Of a DNA stretch of 64,000 nt, positions 1 through 9,990 are shown one piece after another (within the stretch, counting starts at the first letter, position 1; each line of letters opens with the position of its first letter). The notes beneath the pieces are model-generated. The model ran no database searches. It saw only the letters and a list, made by a program, of their open reading frames with translations, and was not told the origin of the DNA. This DNA comes from Siphonodentalium dalli. Taxonomy: Eukaryota; Mollusca; Scaphopoda; Gadilida; Siphonodentaliidae. The stretch covers positions 151,555,151-151,619,150 of the forward strand of contig CP136068.1 of NCBI GenBank assembly GCA_032622095.1, read 5' to 3'. Position numbers and translations under genes: made by a program.

Positions 1-1603
1 ATGGGGGTATGTAGTTACAAGGGCGTATAAATTTGGTTGACGACGGATGCTACAACGTAATATACTGGTGAACCGTTTGGAAGTGTCAGTCAACAAATTT
101 TCTCATCTTCAAATTATAAAAGTTGATAGAGTTTGTGTTTCGATAATCATGAACTGCGTATGTCTCCAAGTTCAATTAAAGAATTACTAGACGAACATAT
201 CTCGGATTAATCGCATTCGTAAAATGTTTCCAATGCTTCTTACATTTGCGCGATCGTTTGAAAAATACACTATATCACTCATATTATTGACATGCCTACA
301 AATCTATGCCGCAAGACAAAAACGGCGAGTCAGGCTAAGCTGTCAGTTGCTAATCTAATGAACATAGCTCAGTTTGAAACGTTGCATCTTCAGTGCCGTA
401 TTCTTGTGTTTTCAAACACCACGCGTGCCAAGAACGAGGAATCCAAGATATCGGAATCCTATTATCGATCCAATCGAGGGCCTATTCGGGAATGGAATCC
501 AATCTCGCAGCTTCGCATGGTCATTACATTGGACTCGCAAGTACAGATAGACGTACCGTATTTTGTACACAGCAGCGTCCATAGGCCCCGCGATATCCAG
601 CTATATTCAAAAGTTAATTCGGTGACGTGGTTATACAGAAACAACATGGGAGATATAAACGAATACAACTTGGTCCAATCAGGCAAGTGCCGTTTATTTT
701 AATTTTTTCAACACACCAAGCGGTGCATTAACAAAAAATATTATGCTAAGTTAATATCGTTGATTTTACCCCACGTTTTCATAAGGGATATCAGATGAAC
801 GTCCTAGTTTTTTTTGCGACCTGTTTTTTCTGTTCACATAGCTTTGAAGATACAGAAAGGACATTTCCAAATCACAAATACGCTAAAAAGTATGCATGTG
901 TATTCGAATTATGTACATCCTGTTTTAGAATAATATACTAGTTATCGCGACTGATGGCGATAGACAGTTTCATCCGTTAGATATAATTAGACTATTTCCA
1001 TCAACGTCGGACGGAAACATCAAATCTATGATATGCCAACATAGCTTCAAATTTTAATATGAAGTGAATAATAAAGCTATTCTCTAGTAAGTGTTGGCGT
1101 TTGTGGATTGTCCTTAATTTAAGAAGTGAATTCAGCGCCAAGACGCATTCGGTGTCCAGTTAACGGTACACTTAGTGACGCCAAATGTGAACCACAGTCA
1201 CCACATCAGCTATATATCCCGCCAACCACTCACTGAAATAGGGCCATGAAGCATATATTACTACTGCTCTGACAAACAACACCCATGATAATTGAAGGTT
1301 GGATACATGGAAGTACAAGTGACTACATTTGTACCATTCCCTTTGTGGTGTTTTAAGTGTCAGAGGTATGTCAATGGCCAAGATAATTGCTAGATTGAAT
1401 ACATGATATGTGCGGCGTCTTCTGACATAGGTCATGAACACCCGAATTACTCACTACCAAAAAGTGTTCAAACACTCTCGGTGCACCCTCAGCAATTGGC
1501 CGTTCATGTTGCATGTGTACTGTGAATTAAAGGTATATACAAGACTGATAAACAATTCCATATCCAGATGATCAGAAAATTGCTGGATCTCGACTGTCAG
1601 GCT
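1..1603. other. Mostly non-coding; one unidentified ORF
   Basis: Apart from the plus-strand open frame at 292-702 (separate entry), I see no exon, RNA gene or recognisable mobile-element end in this AT-rich stretch. Later exons of BBOX/TMLHE-like paralogue 2 would be expected at or beyond this side on the minus strand. None was recognised between 1 and 4573. Confidence 0.5.
292..702 (+). CDS. Unidentified ORF, possible exon
   Basis: I do not recognise this product. An open frame of 136 codons is present. The stretch from about 465 to 672 is less AT-rich than its surroundings and encodes a plausible soluble segment including IREWNP and QIDVPYF. At about 671 the sequence CAG|GCAAGT resembles a GC-AG type splice donor, so the true coding segment may end there rather than at the TAA. 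No acceptor or partner exon could be assigned. It could equally be a relic of a mobile element or a chance ORF. The strand is opposite to the two dioxygenase genes. Confidence 0.2.
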   Translation: MPTNLCRKTKTASQAKLSVANLMNIAQFETLHLQCRILVFSNTTRAKNEESKISESYYRSNRGPIREWNPISQLRMVITLDSQVQIDVPYFVHSSVHRPRDIQLYSKVNSVTWLYRNNMGDINEYNLVQSGKCRLF

Positions 1604-2182
1604 GTCAGCAGCAGGGATGGGGTAATTGTAATTTGTAATTGTAATTGATTGTAATTAATTACATTTTTGCAAGTAATTGCATGTAATTGAGTTTATTCTC
1701 AATTACATGTAATTGCAATTGTAATTGGTTATATTGTAATTGTAATTAGGGTCTAATTTCAATTACTTCAAAATCACAGGTACTTGTTTATTCTCAAAGT
1801 TCTCTTTCATGATTCATCCAATGGTTTCTTCAAATGTTTTTTTCTCCAAATTTCAAAGTGTAAGACTGGTGACTGGCTATCACTATGTTGTCACAACACT
1901 GAGTTTTTATCCACTGTGTCTCAATGGTGAATTCTGTTGATACCTCCTGTTTGTTTGCTTAAGCATTGGTTAACCTTTGAGTTAGAAGGCTTGTTTTGAT
2001 AAATACAATGAGAAACCAACTTCAAATAATTGACAATAGATCACTATAATATATCACTCTTATGATCATGTTTCATTATCTCCATATGTTATGGTATATA
2101 TGCTATGGGAGAAATTCATACCAACCATTGCTAATGCTATCAACATGTCTACAAAATAATCTGGCAGCATTTTAATTTGCAG

Positions 2183-2281
2183 AAAGACACATCGTGTCCT
2201 ATGAAAGCGAAGTGCAAACTTTGCCCAACTACAATATCCAGTTCCAGAAAAGTCACCTCCAATTTTGTGACACATCTGAAG
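2183..2281 (+). pseudogene. hAT transposase remnant, BED zinc finger exon
   Basis: The frame encodes a BED-type zinc finger start: the motif AKCKLCP gives the C-x2-C pair and SNFVTHLK carries the first zinc-ligand His. The exon ends at AAG before a GTAAGT donor at 2282. A TTTGCAG acceptor at about 2182 is a possible left boundary; no start codon was identified. Joined in phase 0 to the exon at 2646, the His ligands fall in HLK|RNH as in BED fingers. The role would be DNA binding to the transposon ends. Confidence 0.75.
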
Positions 2282-2645
2282 GTAAGTTTCCATTTCTATG
2301 TATTAGTTTTGTTTAATTCCATTGACATATAACTTCAGTCATATGGTGGTATTGGTATATGCATTGTTTCTTGTCCCTTCTAATTTGCAACTGAATGACA
2401 AATATCTGCCTCAATAATCTCCCAATTAGCACTGTCTAGTGGAGGCATGGTGTTACCAGTAAGCTGGTTGCCACAAAGGCTAATTAAGTTTATGATTCTA
2501 ATTAACAATCAGAGTGTTGATTATCTCATTGTCCTTTACAATTGGCCTGGCTGTGTGTCTGACTTACTGAGATAGTCTTATTCCATTAATAATTAAATGA
2601 TGGATACATGTGTGTTACTAAAATACTAAAATGTTCATATTATAG

Positions 2646-2867
2646 CGAAATCATCAAGATATCTATGAATCCACAGTCACACAAGCACCATCAGCAAGTG
2701 ATCAACAACCTACTAGGATCTTTCAGTATGCAAAAACATCGGTCAAGAATGCCAAAGCATTGAAGATAGTTAGCAAAGTTCATAAATCTCTGATATCATT
2801 CCAATTTCTAGAAGATCAACCCCGACTACAAACTGCCAATGCAACACGCTGGAATTGCCAGCTATAA
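2646..2867 (+). pseudogene. hAT transposase remnant, TRWN-motif exon
   Basis: Follows a TATAG acceptor and opens in phase 0 with RNHQDIYE, completing the BED finger of the preceding exon. It runs 73 codons to a TAA at 2865. It carries ANATRWN, matching the TRWNS-type motif that in hAT transposases normally lies several hundred residues after the BED finger. The segment between, including catalytic residues, is absent, so an internal deletion has fused the finger to this region. The same frame resumes after the stop (IMIRSVL), suggesting the TAA is a secondary nonsense change. Confidence 0.72.
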
Positions 2868-3213
2868 ATTATGATTCGCTCAGTTCTACGAACACCTATA
2901 CTGGACTCAGTACATTGGCTGCTCTGTACCAAGTATGCTTCACTGTGTATTTCATCTTTCTTGTATTAAATTTATGTTTTGTTATCAAATAGAGTTTATA
3001 TAAATAAAAGTGTTCCTACTTCAATGATGTGCTGAATTGTAATTGTAATTGAATTACATTTCAAAGTAATTGTAATTGTAATTAATTACATTGTGAAATA
3101 GATGTAATGGGAATTGTAATTGTAATTGAAAAATGTTGAAGTAATTGTAATTAATTACATTCACAAGTAATTGCCCCACGCCTGGTCAGCAGGATCTCGA
3201 ACATCGTCGTTGT

Positions 3214-3613
3214 TTAACCCTTTATCCAACAGAAGGGCCCTGTGCCAATGCATTCTCTTATATATGCGTGTCGACCATAGGTCGCCTCGCATATATAAGA
3301 GAATGCATTGGCTTAACACATTAAAAATTATAAAATTGTTAAAGAATGTAGGAAAAAATGGTAAAAAGTGTTAAAAAAAGATTTTTTTTAGGCCAATGCA
3401 TACTCTTATATATGCGAGGCGACCTATGGTCGACTCGCATATATAAGAGAGTGCATTGGCACAGGGCATAACTGTAACTATCACAATGTGGTCAAGGAGC
3501 CGGTTCCAATGGTATCCATATGTGTATGGTTCTATTGAGACAGACCGAAGATATTTTAGGCTGTTGAAGCTTTATTTGGCCGGTTTTGGCCGGTTTGTTG
3601 GGTAAAGGGTTAA
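3214..3613 (+). mobile_element. Family A hairpin MITE, TTAA target (copy A1)
   Basis: About 400 bases bounded by TTAA on both sides. The left end reads TTAACCCTTTATCCAACA and the right end TGTTGGGTAAAGGGTTAA, an 18-base inverted repeat with one mismatch. TTAA duplication with CCC-starting ends is characteristic of piggyBac-type elements. No coding capacity. Two roughly 70-base palindromes lie inside, at 3244-3312 and 3392-3460, in facing orientation and separated by an A/T-rich spacer. It lies 21 bases after the hAT target duplication. Confidence 0.88.
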
Positions 3614-4573
3614 GCACGAAAATGTTTTGAAGCCAACACTGCATCGGAGAGTCAGATAAATGTAGTCAGCCAAGTGACCGAATGCGATTTCAGCAGTTCG
3701 GGAACAGGGACCACTGACAACCATCCACCTAACACTAAACATGATTTTAGTATTATATTACTCACACCAGGTTCATATAATATTGTATGGATCTTGGAGT
3801 ATCAATCATTGGAAGATATTTGAATATTGAAATTTGAAGCCTTAGTAAATGCATTGGTTACTATTGTTCACGAATACTATTTATTACACGTGTGGTGTTA
3901 CTTTTGTGTATTTTTGATGTTTATGTTTGCACACCAGGCAATTATTGGATATATCACCCTGACTCATAGTGGATAAAACTTATTCTCTATGGTGCTTTTA
4001 TTTGTATATAGCACGATGTTTAGTCTCATTCACTACATTCTGCAGTTGCTTCGCTACAGTTTTCTGACAAATTAATTGAGTAAGGTCAGTAGTCGCAGCT
4101 GAAACGACGTTTAACCCTATTTAATCAATAAACCGCCTCGCAAAAGTTATGGGAATTTAGATTATAAACGCGTTACATTGCACCACGTTACGCAGTAAAT
4201 AGAACGATTGTACTGTCAATTTGCCTATATGCAATACATTGTGTAGTAGATATATTAACTCAGGCTTATTGGACTTAATATTTGACTCTCCTACGGAATA
4301 ACTAATCATGAATTTGTGTTTAGCATAGAAAGGGTTAACTCAGGCTTATTTTTTGTTCTATAGTTTATTTCTTCTTGTCTTCACTTCATAATGGAACGTT
4401 TTGCTCTTTTCTGTGACGGCTCCATATCACCGGTCAAATAATGGTAATCTTCTTCCCCACACCCATATATGTATATTATATGCTATTCCACATAACTCAA
4501 AGTGTGTGTAATTTCATGTTATATCTGGGATGACATAATAATGATTAAATCAGCTAGTATCGCGAGCACTTAC
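3614..4573. other. Non-coding, no recognisable feature
   Basis: AT-rich sequence, probably intron 3 of paralogue 2. I searched for a minus-strand counterpart of paralogue 1 exon 4 and found none. Confidence 0.4.
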
Positions 4574-4710
4574 CTCTAAGTGATGCAGTGGCTTGGAGTC
4601 CTCGGCCAGCCTATGAAGTCTATCAGGCGAGTAATCGTTTGTCAATATATGACTGATCGGTAATATACCCACGTGATCAGAATCCTTCCACGTGATCTTC
4701 ACGTCATCGC
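4574..4710 (-). CDS. BBOX/TMLHE-like paralogue 2, exon 3
   Basis: Encodes the end of the N-terminal domain of a gamma-butyrobetaine/trimethyllysine dioxygenase-family protein. The exon is 137 bases: it starts with GC, completing a Gly codon (phase 1), and ends phase 0 at GAG|GTAAGT. It contains DDVKITWKDSDHVG; the W-x-D-x2-H pattern matches the segment carrying the fourth zinc ligand (His) of the BBOX1 N-terminal domain. The acceptor is CCGACAG. It is the same length, phase and clearly the same sequence as paralogue 1 exon 3 at 62488-62624, by eye about 60 percent identical at protein level. Confidence 0.88.
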
Positions 4711-6434
4711 CTGTCGGTCAATTCAAATAGATATTTACATTGACCAATGTACTAAAGAATTTAGTCATAAGCTGTCAATTCACCAAATAATGTCGACAGA
4801 TGACTGTTGCTAACTTAGGTAAGATTTTATTCCGCAGTAGAATTGTTACTTTTTATGATATAAACCACGCGTGTGTAGAATGGGTCGTATCGTGTTGCTA
4901 TTAATCGGCTAACTAATGACACGAAGGCTCTCTCTGGACATAGACGTTTTTCAAGAAACATCGGATATTGGGAAACCTACACGTCTCATATATGATTAAC
5001 TAATATGCAACCGCTTTCGATTGTGTTAAGTTTATGCTGATGCAACCGTCAATTTGAAAACAAATTGCGCACATTGTCGATTTTGGTATCCCACTCTTCA
5101 ATTATAAGGCTTGTCTCTGTTAAGATTATAATGTTGTAAATGTATATTATTACAATGTACAGTGGAATTAGTCACAACACATGGCAATTCTGATTAACAC
5201 AAAATGAATAGTTATACTGATTCAAAGGGCGATTTAAATCATTACGATTCATTGGATCGGACATCAAGCAAAGTGTTATGTTTCTATAAACTTTTGTCTT
5301 ATAGTCGTTGTTTTATAACTCCTAAATATTGTCAACTTATTCCATTCATGTTTGTCCAAAGTAATTTCTCATTCCAGCCAATCGTAATGAATGGAATCGC
5401 CACATGGTCCCATATTGCTCTCGTAGAAATGTATCATTGGATTTTGGCATGCCATAAACTGCATTGTCACCCAAGAACGTACGATCTTCATTCACATAAC
5501 CAATATTACATTGGCTTTGTACATTTACTTTCGGCTACTGCATGTTGATTTAGCATCTAAGACGGAATCTTTTCTGCAAATTTAGCTGCGATAATATGAA
5601 GGCATTACTCTTAACCACACGAGCGATGTGACAGGTCCTGTTTAAGAAAGATGCTGTCTTCTTAGGGCATGGATCCGTGTATGGCCTCATCTATAAATTA
5701 AGCAATATACCTTCGCTATTCGCCGACTCTTGATGACTATTTCGTATCTATCTTATTGGAAGTAACGAGTATTTGTTCCAAACGAAATGCAAATGAACGT
5801 AAACAAGGTATGGCGCTGAGGCCTTTGCATCCTATTCATGTACGTGTGCAACAACGACCACAGCGACATACCCTTCATTATACGGCATTTAACACACCAA
5901 CACTACATTCAGATATAATATTTATATATACAGCGACATTCCACTTCAATATACATGTATCAAACCCAAACTACATTCAGATCTAATATTGATATAGCTT
6001 ATTCTTTATTAATTTCTATAAACGCTGCTGAATTTTTTTTCCGAAACCTGTCTGTAGTTTATATAATAATACTAAGCGGTGCTGCAAGTTAGCCCAACAT
6101 TCTACCTGTAAAATATCTATCGATTAGTCAATGGCCGCGCAATTGAAAACGCGCCCTGTTATTCTATCTACCGGTTTAGTCATCTAAGTCAACAATGTGT
6201 GATGTCAGTTGGTGTTATGTTGCGTTGGGATATGACACGCCTGATGTAGATCAACACACACGGGCTAGTTAAATATATGAAAGTAATACTGTGCAATATT
6301 CTCAAATGTGTTTCGTTGCATTTGAGAAAGATGATATAAGCTTAGGGTCTGGATCGATGTATAAAGGTCTCTACGATTTGATAGATATACCTTCCACATT
6401 TGATAGATATACCTTCCATATTTGATAGATATAC
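4711..6434. other. Intron 2 of paralogue 2
   Basis: Spans exon 3 to exon 2 of paralogue 2 on the minus strand. A plus-strand open frame at 5204-5548 has no recognisable domain and is probably a chance ORF. The right end contains the triplicated splice-donor repeat, described separately. Confidence 0.6.
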
Positions 6435-6442
6435 CTTCAATA
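6377..6442 (-). repeat. Three 22-base tandem repeats spanning a splice donor
   Basis: Units at 6377-6398, 6399-6420 and 6421-6442 each contain TTTGATAGATATACCTTC. On the gene strand this is GAAG|GTATATCTATCAAA. The unit nearest the exon contains the last eight bases of exon 2 and its GT donor; the other two repeat that same donor context 22 and 44 bases downstream. Only the exon-proximal donor keeps frame with exon 3, since 22 and 44 are not multiples of three. Confidence 0.9.
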
Positions 6443-6562
6443 TTTGCTGACTGGATGACGATGTCGTATGGTACGTCTGCCGCGCTGATCTTTGTTTGTT
6501 CTGCGGAGTGAGAATAACACTCTTCACAGCGACACTGGTGACGTAGCCATATGGAGTGATAC
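6435..6562 (-). CDS. BBOX/TMLHE-like paralogue 2, exon 2 (zinc motif)
   Basis: Encodes 42 full codons plus one base at each end. Near its start is SIWLRHQCRCEECY, a close match to the WLRDNC-x-C-x2-C signature of the BBOX1 N-terminal domain, where three Cys and a downstream His bind zinc. The acceptor is CCACCAG; the first G completes the Arg codon begun in exon 1. The exon ends with G of GAAG|GTATATC, and the Gly codon is completed by GC of exon 3. In this family the domain packs against the dioxygenase core and supports dimerisation. Asp-Asn of the canonical RDNC is His-Gln here, while the Cys ligands are intact. Confidence 0.9.
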
Positions 6563-6939
6563 CTGGTGGAACAATTTGCAATGTTGGAAAAGAACAATTG
6601 CGACCACGGGTGGCGTTCTAAGTACGCCACACATGAAGGTGTCGGGGTATATTCCTTTCTTACTACTTCCCTTACTAAGATTCATACCAGGTATAACTGT
6701 TTTTCTTTATTTGATCATCAGCAAGTTCAGTTTTCGTGCAGATTGTTCACCTCTTGCTGGGCATTGGGCATATGGATCCAAGCCCTATATATCGTTTCCA
6801 CGCCAATTGTTTTTCGTTTTTTTTTATTTAACTCAAGAAGTGGATACATATTAATAAGTAACATATATATTTATTTGCAGAAAGGGGCCACTGTTGTATG
6901 GCTTGCAATTTTCTTATGGCAGAAGAGTGTACAGCTGTA

Positions 6940-7072
6940 CTATAATTATCGTCGTCATCGTCATGATCATCATCAAATCATTATTATCACCGTCATCAGC
7001 ATCGTCGTCGTCATCATCAGCATCGCCAGCATCATCATCGCCATTATCATCATCAACATCATAATCATTATT

Positions 7073-7108
<36 letters not shown>

Positions 7109-7130
7109 GTCGTCGTCGTCAACGTCACCA
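6940..7130. repeat. Imperfect (ATC)n microsatellite
   Basis: A run of CAT/ATC trinucleotides with CGT and GCC interruptions, purest at about 7075-7107. It creates long low-complexity open frames on both strands (poly-Ile on plus, poly-Met on minus) that I do not regard as genes. It lies in intron 1 of paralogue 2. Confidence 0.95.
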
Positions 7131-7354
7131 TGGTCACCCGAAATATTCTCACCATTACGACCATCAACTTACTCAATATATCATCTTCGACAGCGTTATC
7201 CCCGTCGTCATCATCTTCGTCAACGTCCGGGCTATTTGAGTGTAAACGCTGTTTGATTACGGTATATACAATAGAGAGGTTTCGCAATATCACAAATGCC
7301 ATCGGTTTCCTGAGTCGCATTTTCCCGGAACTCCAGGACCCTATCGTTGTGGGA

Positions 7355-7825
7355 GCTGCGCTGGTGCAGCACTCAATATCATATGTCAGTGCATTATCGT
7401 ATATATACGAGTCTCCCATAGAGAATACACCGACTTACACGTACAATGTAAATATTGTTAGGCCAATGCGTTCTCCTGTATATGCATTGCCTCCTATTGG
7501 AGACTCGCATATATAAGAGAAGGCATTTGGCACATGATTTACTGATGCTCGAAAGTAATGTTTATCTCGTATGCTTTCTACATGTTAAAACCATTTCATG
7601 ACGGGAGCTCGTGCAGCATTAAATATCATGTGCCAGTGCGTTCACTTATACAATAGGGAGCCTGGCGTGTTTTAGAGAATGCATGGCCTACACTGTCAAG
7701 GTAAATATTATTAGACCAATGTATTTTCTTATATATGTGAGGCTCCCTGTGGTAGACTGGCATGTATAAGAGAATGCATTACACATGGTCTTCGCAAATT
7801 TTCAGGAAGCTCCAGTCATGCAAGG
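7355..7825 (+). mobile_element. Two degraded copies of an older hairpin element (family E)
   Basis: Segments at about 7355-7535 and 7600-7825 share blocks with each other and with 39735-39990. The blocks are a CAGTGCATT-type left hairpin remnant, an AATGTAAATATTGTTAGGCCAATG spacer (approximate), and a right hairpin whose inner arms read GCCTCCTATTGGAG or GGCTCCCTGTGG. They are diverged relatives of the family A/B hairpins: the outer stem (CCAATGCATTCTC ... GAGAATGCATT) is shared, but the inner arms carry CTCCC/GGGAG instead of CGACC/GGTCG. Confidence 0.7.
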
Positions 7826-7985
7826 GTTAATACATTTCGCAGACATTTTGTTGTTGAAACTGTTGCCGACAGGAGATACATATATAGTATCTTTATCACA
7901 TCTAAACATGGGAACCTCCCGCAACCATGTTGTTTGTGTTGCTGTTATGCCGCCGAACATTGTTATAATTGGTAGTGGATTTGGA

Positions 7986-8150
7986 TTTAGGATAGGATAG
8001 GATAGGATAATTTTATTTACAATACACATACATGGGAAGTACAATTACAAATAAATATAATATTAATAGACTATACATGTATATTGCTAGGGGTGATATA
8101 GTCATGGCTGACTGTCTTCCTATCACCCCTGGATGTAGTGACAGATTATA
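7986..8150 (-). mobile_element. Probable 3' end of a LINE
   Basis: On the minus strand the sequence runs through AATAAAATTATCC into a (TATCC)3 tail at about 7986-8010. This arrangement is typical of microsatellite-tailed invertebrate non-LTR retrotransposons. No RT motif is visible, so this would be a short 3' fragment within intron 1 of paralogue 2. Confidence 0.4.
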
Positions 8151-8354
8151 TGATGAAGATGGCTGAATTAACTTGATTGTTTTTAGGTTACGTTTATCGT
8201 GTGCAGACTGGGTTTTTAATATATAGGCGTTGTTAGGGCGATGGTACGAAAAGTGGTTCATATGTATGTATGGGTACCTACTTGGTCGATATAATGAATG
8301 ATTACTATGAATATACATGTGTGAGTGGAACTGAGTAGGAATAATGTGACAAAC

Positions 8355-8431
8355 CTATACTTCTTGGTCTGTCCGTTGTCGCAGCGCACTTCTAGCTTCT
8401 GTCCTGAATCGACAATGCTTACTGCAGCCAT
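8355..8431 (-). CDS. BBOX/TMLHE-like paralogue 2, exon 1 (start)
   Basis: Starts with ATG at 8429-8431 and encodes 25 codons plus two bases before a GTTTGTC donor. The peptide includes LEVRCDNGQTKKY, which fits the beta-strand and DG turn that precede the WLRDNC region in this family. I chose this ATG because the frame joins exon 2 without interruption (AG|G makes Arg) and the hydrophobic-then-DG pattern begins right after it. A longer 5' exon joined at a TTTCAG about 15 bases upstream cannot be excluded. No signal peptide or mitochondrial presequence is evident. Confidence 0.75.
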
Positions 8432-8562
8432 TGTGTCACTCACGCTGAAAGATACACGTAGCTACATATGAATATTTTCGTTTTTTTGGACACGAAATCA
8501 AAAAGACACAACTATTATGAGCCAGTATGCAAACAGAAGAGTTTCAGCAACACTGATACCTG

Positions 8563-8572
8563 CTATATAAGC
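8563..8572 (-). promoter_or_regulatory. Possible TATA box for paralogue 2
   Basis: CTTATATAGC on the minus strand lies about 135 bases upstream of the proposed ATG. The position is plausible for a core promoter, but the region is AT-rich and no other promoter element was identified. Confidence 0.2.
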
Positions 8573-9879
8573 ATGAATATGTAACTACTTTCAGACGAAG
8601 ATATCATTCAAATCAACTGTTACTTATCACTTATTCGCTTTTAACTGTATCTCCATTTCACGTGGGTTTTTGTTATTTTGGTTTAATGTTAGCCATGCAA
8701 GTCAAAACCTCCATTTGCGGTCCAGCAAAACCGGGTCTAAATCGTGTTTTTGTCATTCAGTTGCCAGCTAAGTGACAACTCTAGTCAGTGATATGAGCAT
8801 GCAGCCAAAGTACCATGTTACCAATGGGGCCAAAAGACAGGCCGATATTACGCTTATTGACACGCTATAAATTATCGCGAATACGAGCACGCTCATGTGA
8901 TTTATTGATTGAGAAACAAGTATCGCTCATGGGCCACTACTCCGATCTCATTCTGGGTTTAAATCAATCTGGCAAAGGGTGTGTCTCTCAACACGAGTTT
9001 CACGTGCTGTTCAACACTTTGTGATATATTTTTCTACAAGACAAAAGGCAGAATTAAAATGACATTTTTTAGATAAAGGGAGATAACTCCGCGGGGACAA
9101 GGCGGACGATATTCGTTATGTCAGGATGACATACAACTCATATGGCCCCAACATACACACAAACTATAAGTGTGCTAGTCGACATATTCTCCGAAATATG
9201 GTGGTTACAAAAGTGTAGTGTAATATAAATAGTGAACAATATTATTAAAAGGGCGACTACTCCGTACACAAACGTTGGGCCGAAATCGCGATACATGTAC
9301 CTTCATTTGCAGAAGTTAGATGCCTGCATTCCCTAGAGATTTCGCGTTCCTACTGACATTAGTTTATGAGTATATCCAGTTAAACGGAAACGGTTCCACT
9401 AGAAGAACAATATACTTCATCGGTGACACGCGGATGTACAATAATGAACAAAATCTGTTCTTGAAATCGCATTGAAGGTTTGATTAAAATTTTATGTATG
9501 CCCAATTGTTATGATATCTTATGTTTATTCATAACGCTATATCAGATGTTATGAGATTATCGATGACGCTGGTATCGTGTTCATGATTTGGCAGCGAATG
9601 TTTTAAACGTCGATTACGAATTATTGTTGTCACCCAACATGTTATGTTTGGGTTATCAGGATCTGGAACAACGTTATATTGAAACTTTCGCCTACATTTA
9701 GTTCATATAATAACACAGGCACTGTGTATAATCACTATGTTCACACATGGAGCTGATTGGATACCACTGATCGCCTAAATAATCCACATATGCTTGCGCA
9801 AATACGCACATAATTGACCTATAAAGAGAAATAGGTACATAATTTGATTAGTTGATTCTTAAATAAGCAGATAATAGAG

Positions 9880-9990
9880 CCATGTCCTTTATTTCGTTTT
9901 ATGACCCGGGCCACAGTGAGTACACATGCTAAAGAGCGTACACCTGAAAAATCGTGAGCGGGCTTATATGTGTCATTGTCCGTACATAAT
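9880..9990. repeat. Dispersed repeat family F, copy 1
   Basis: Contains TTTTATGACCCGGGCCACAG followed by a block resembling TACACATGCTAAAGAGCG. The same blocks recur at about 11860-11930, 61085-61130 and 62133-62190, so this is a low-copy dispersed repeat of unknown class. The other copies also carry TTCATATTGGACTTATTT-like sequence on one side, which is not clear here. Confidence 0.5.

Larger units (their letters stand above)
1604..3192 (+). mobile_element. hAT-family DNA transposon, internally deleted
   Basis: The element spans 1612-3184 and is flanked by a perfect 8-base direct duplication, GTCAGCAG, at 1604-1611 and 3185-3192. Its ends are CAGGGATGGGG and the complement of CCCCACGCCTG, a hAT-type terminal repeat. 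Both subterminal regions are filled with repeats of AATTGTAATTGTAATT in both orientations, which can fold and may be transposase-binding sites. Two exons of a transposase relic lie inside. The DDE catalytic core is missing, so this copy cannot move by itself. 8-base duplications and BED-finger transposases are established hAT hallmarks. Confidence 0.92.

Noticed and set aside
3171-3374. Recurrent peptide of the SYICESTIGRLAYIRECIG type in many frames across the window
   Set aside because: It is the translation of the hairpin palindrome in both directions; it occurs wherever the cassette is and is not a protein family.
6566-7516. Long plus-strand ORF (316 codons) and its minus-strand shadow
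   Set aside because: Most of it is poly-Ile/Val or poly-Met translation of the ATC microsatellite, and it crosses intron sequence of paralogue 2.
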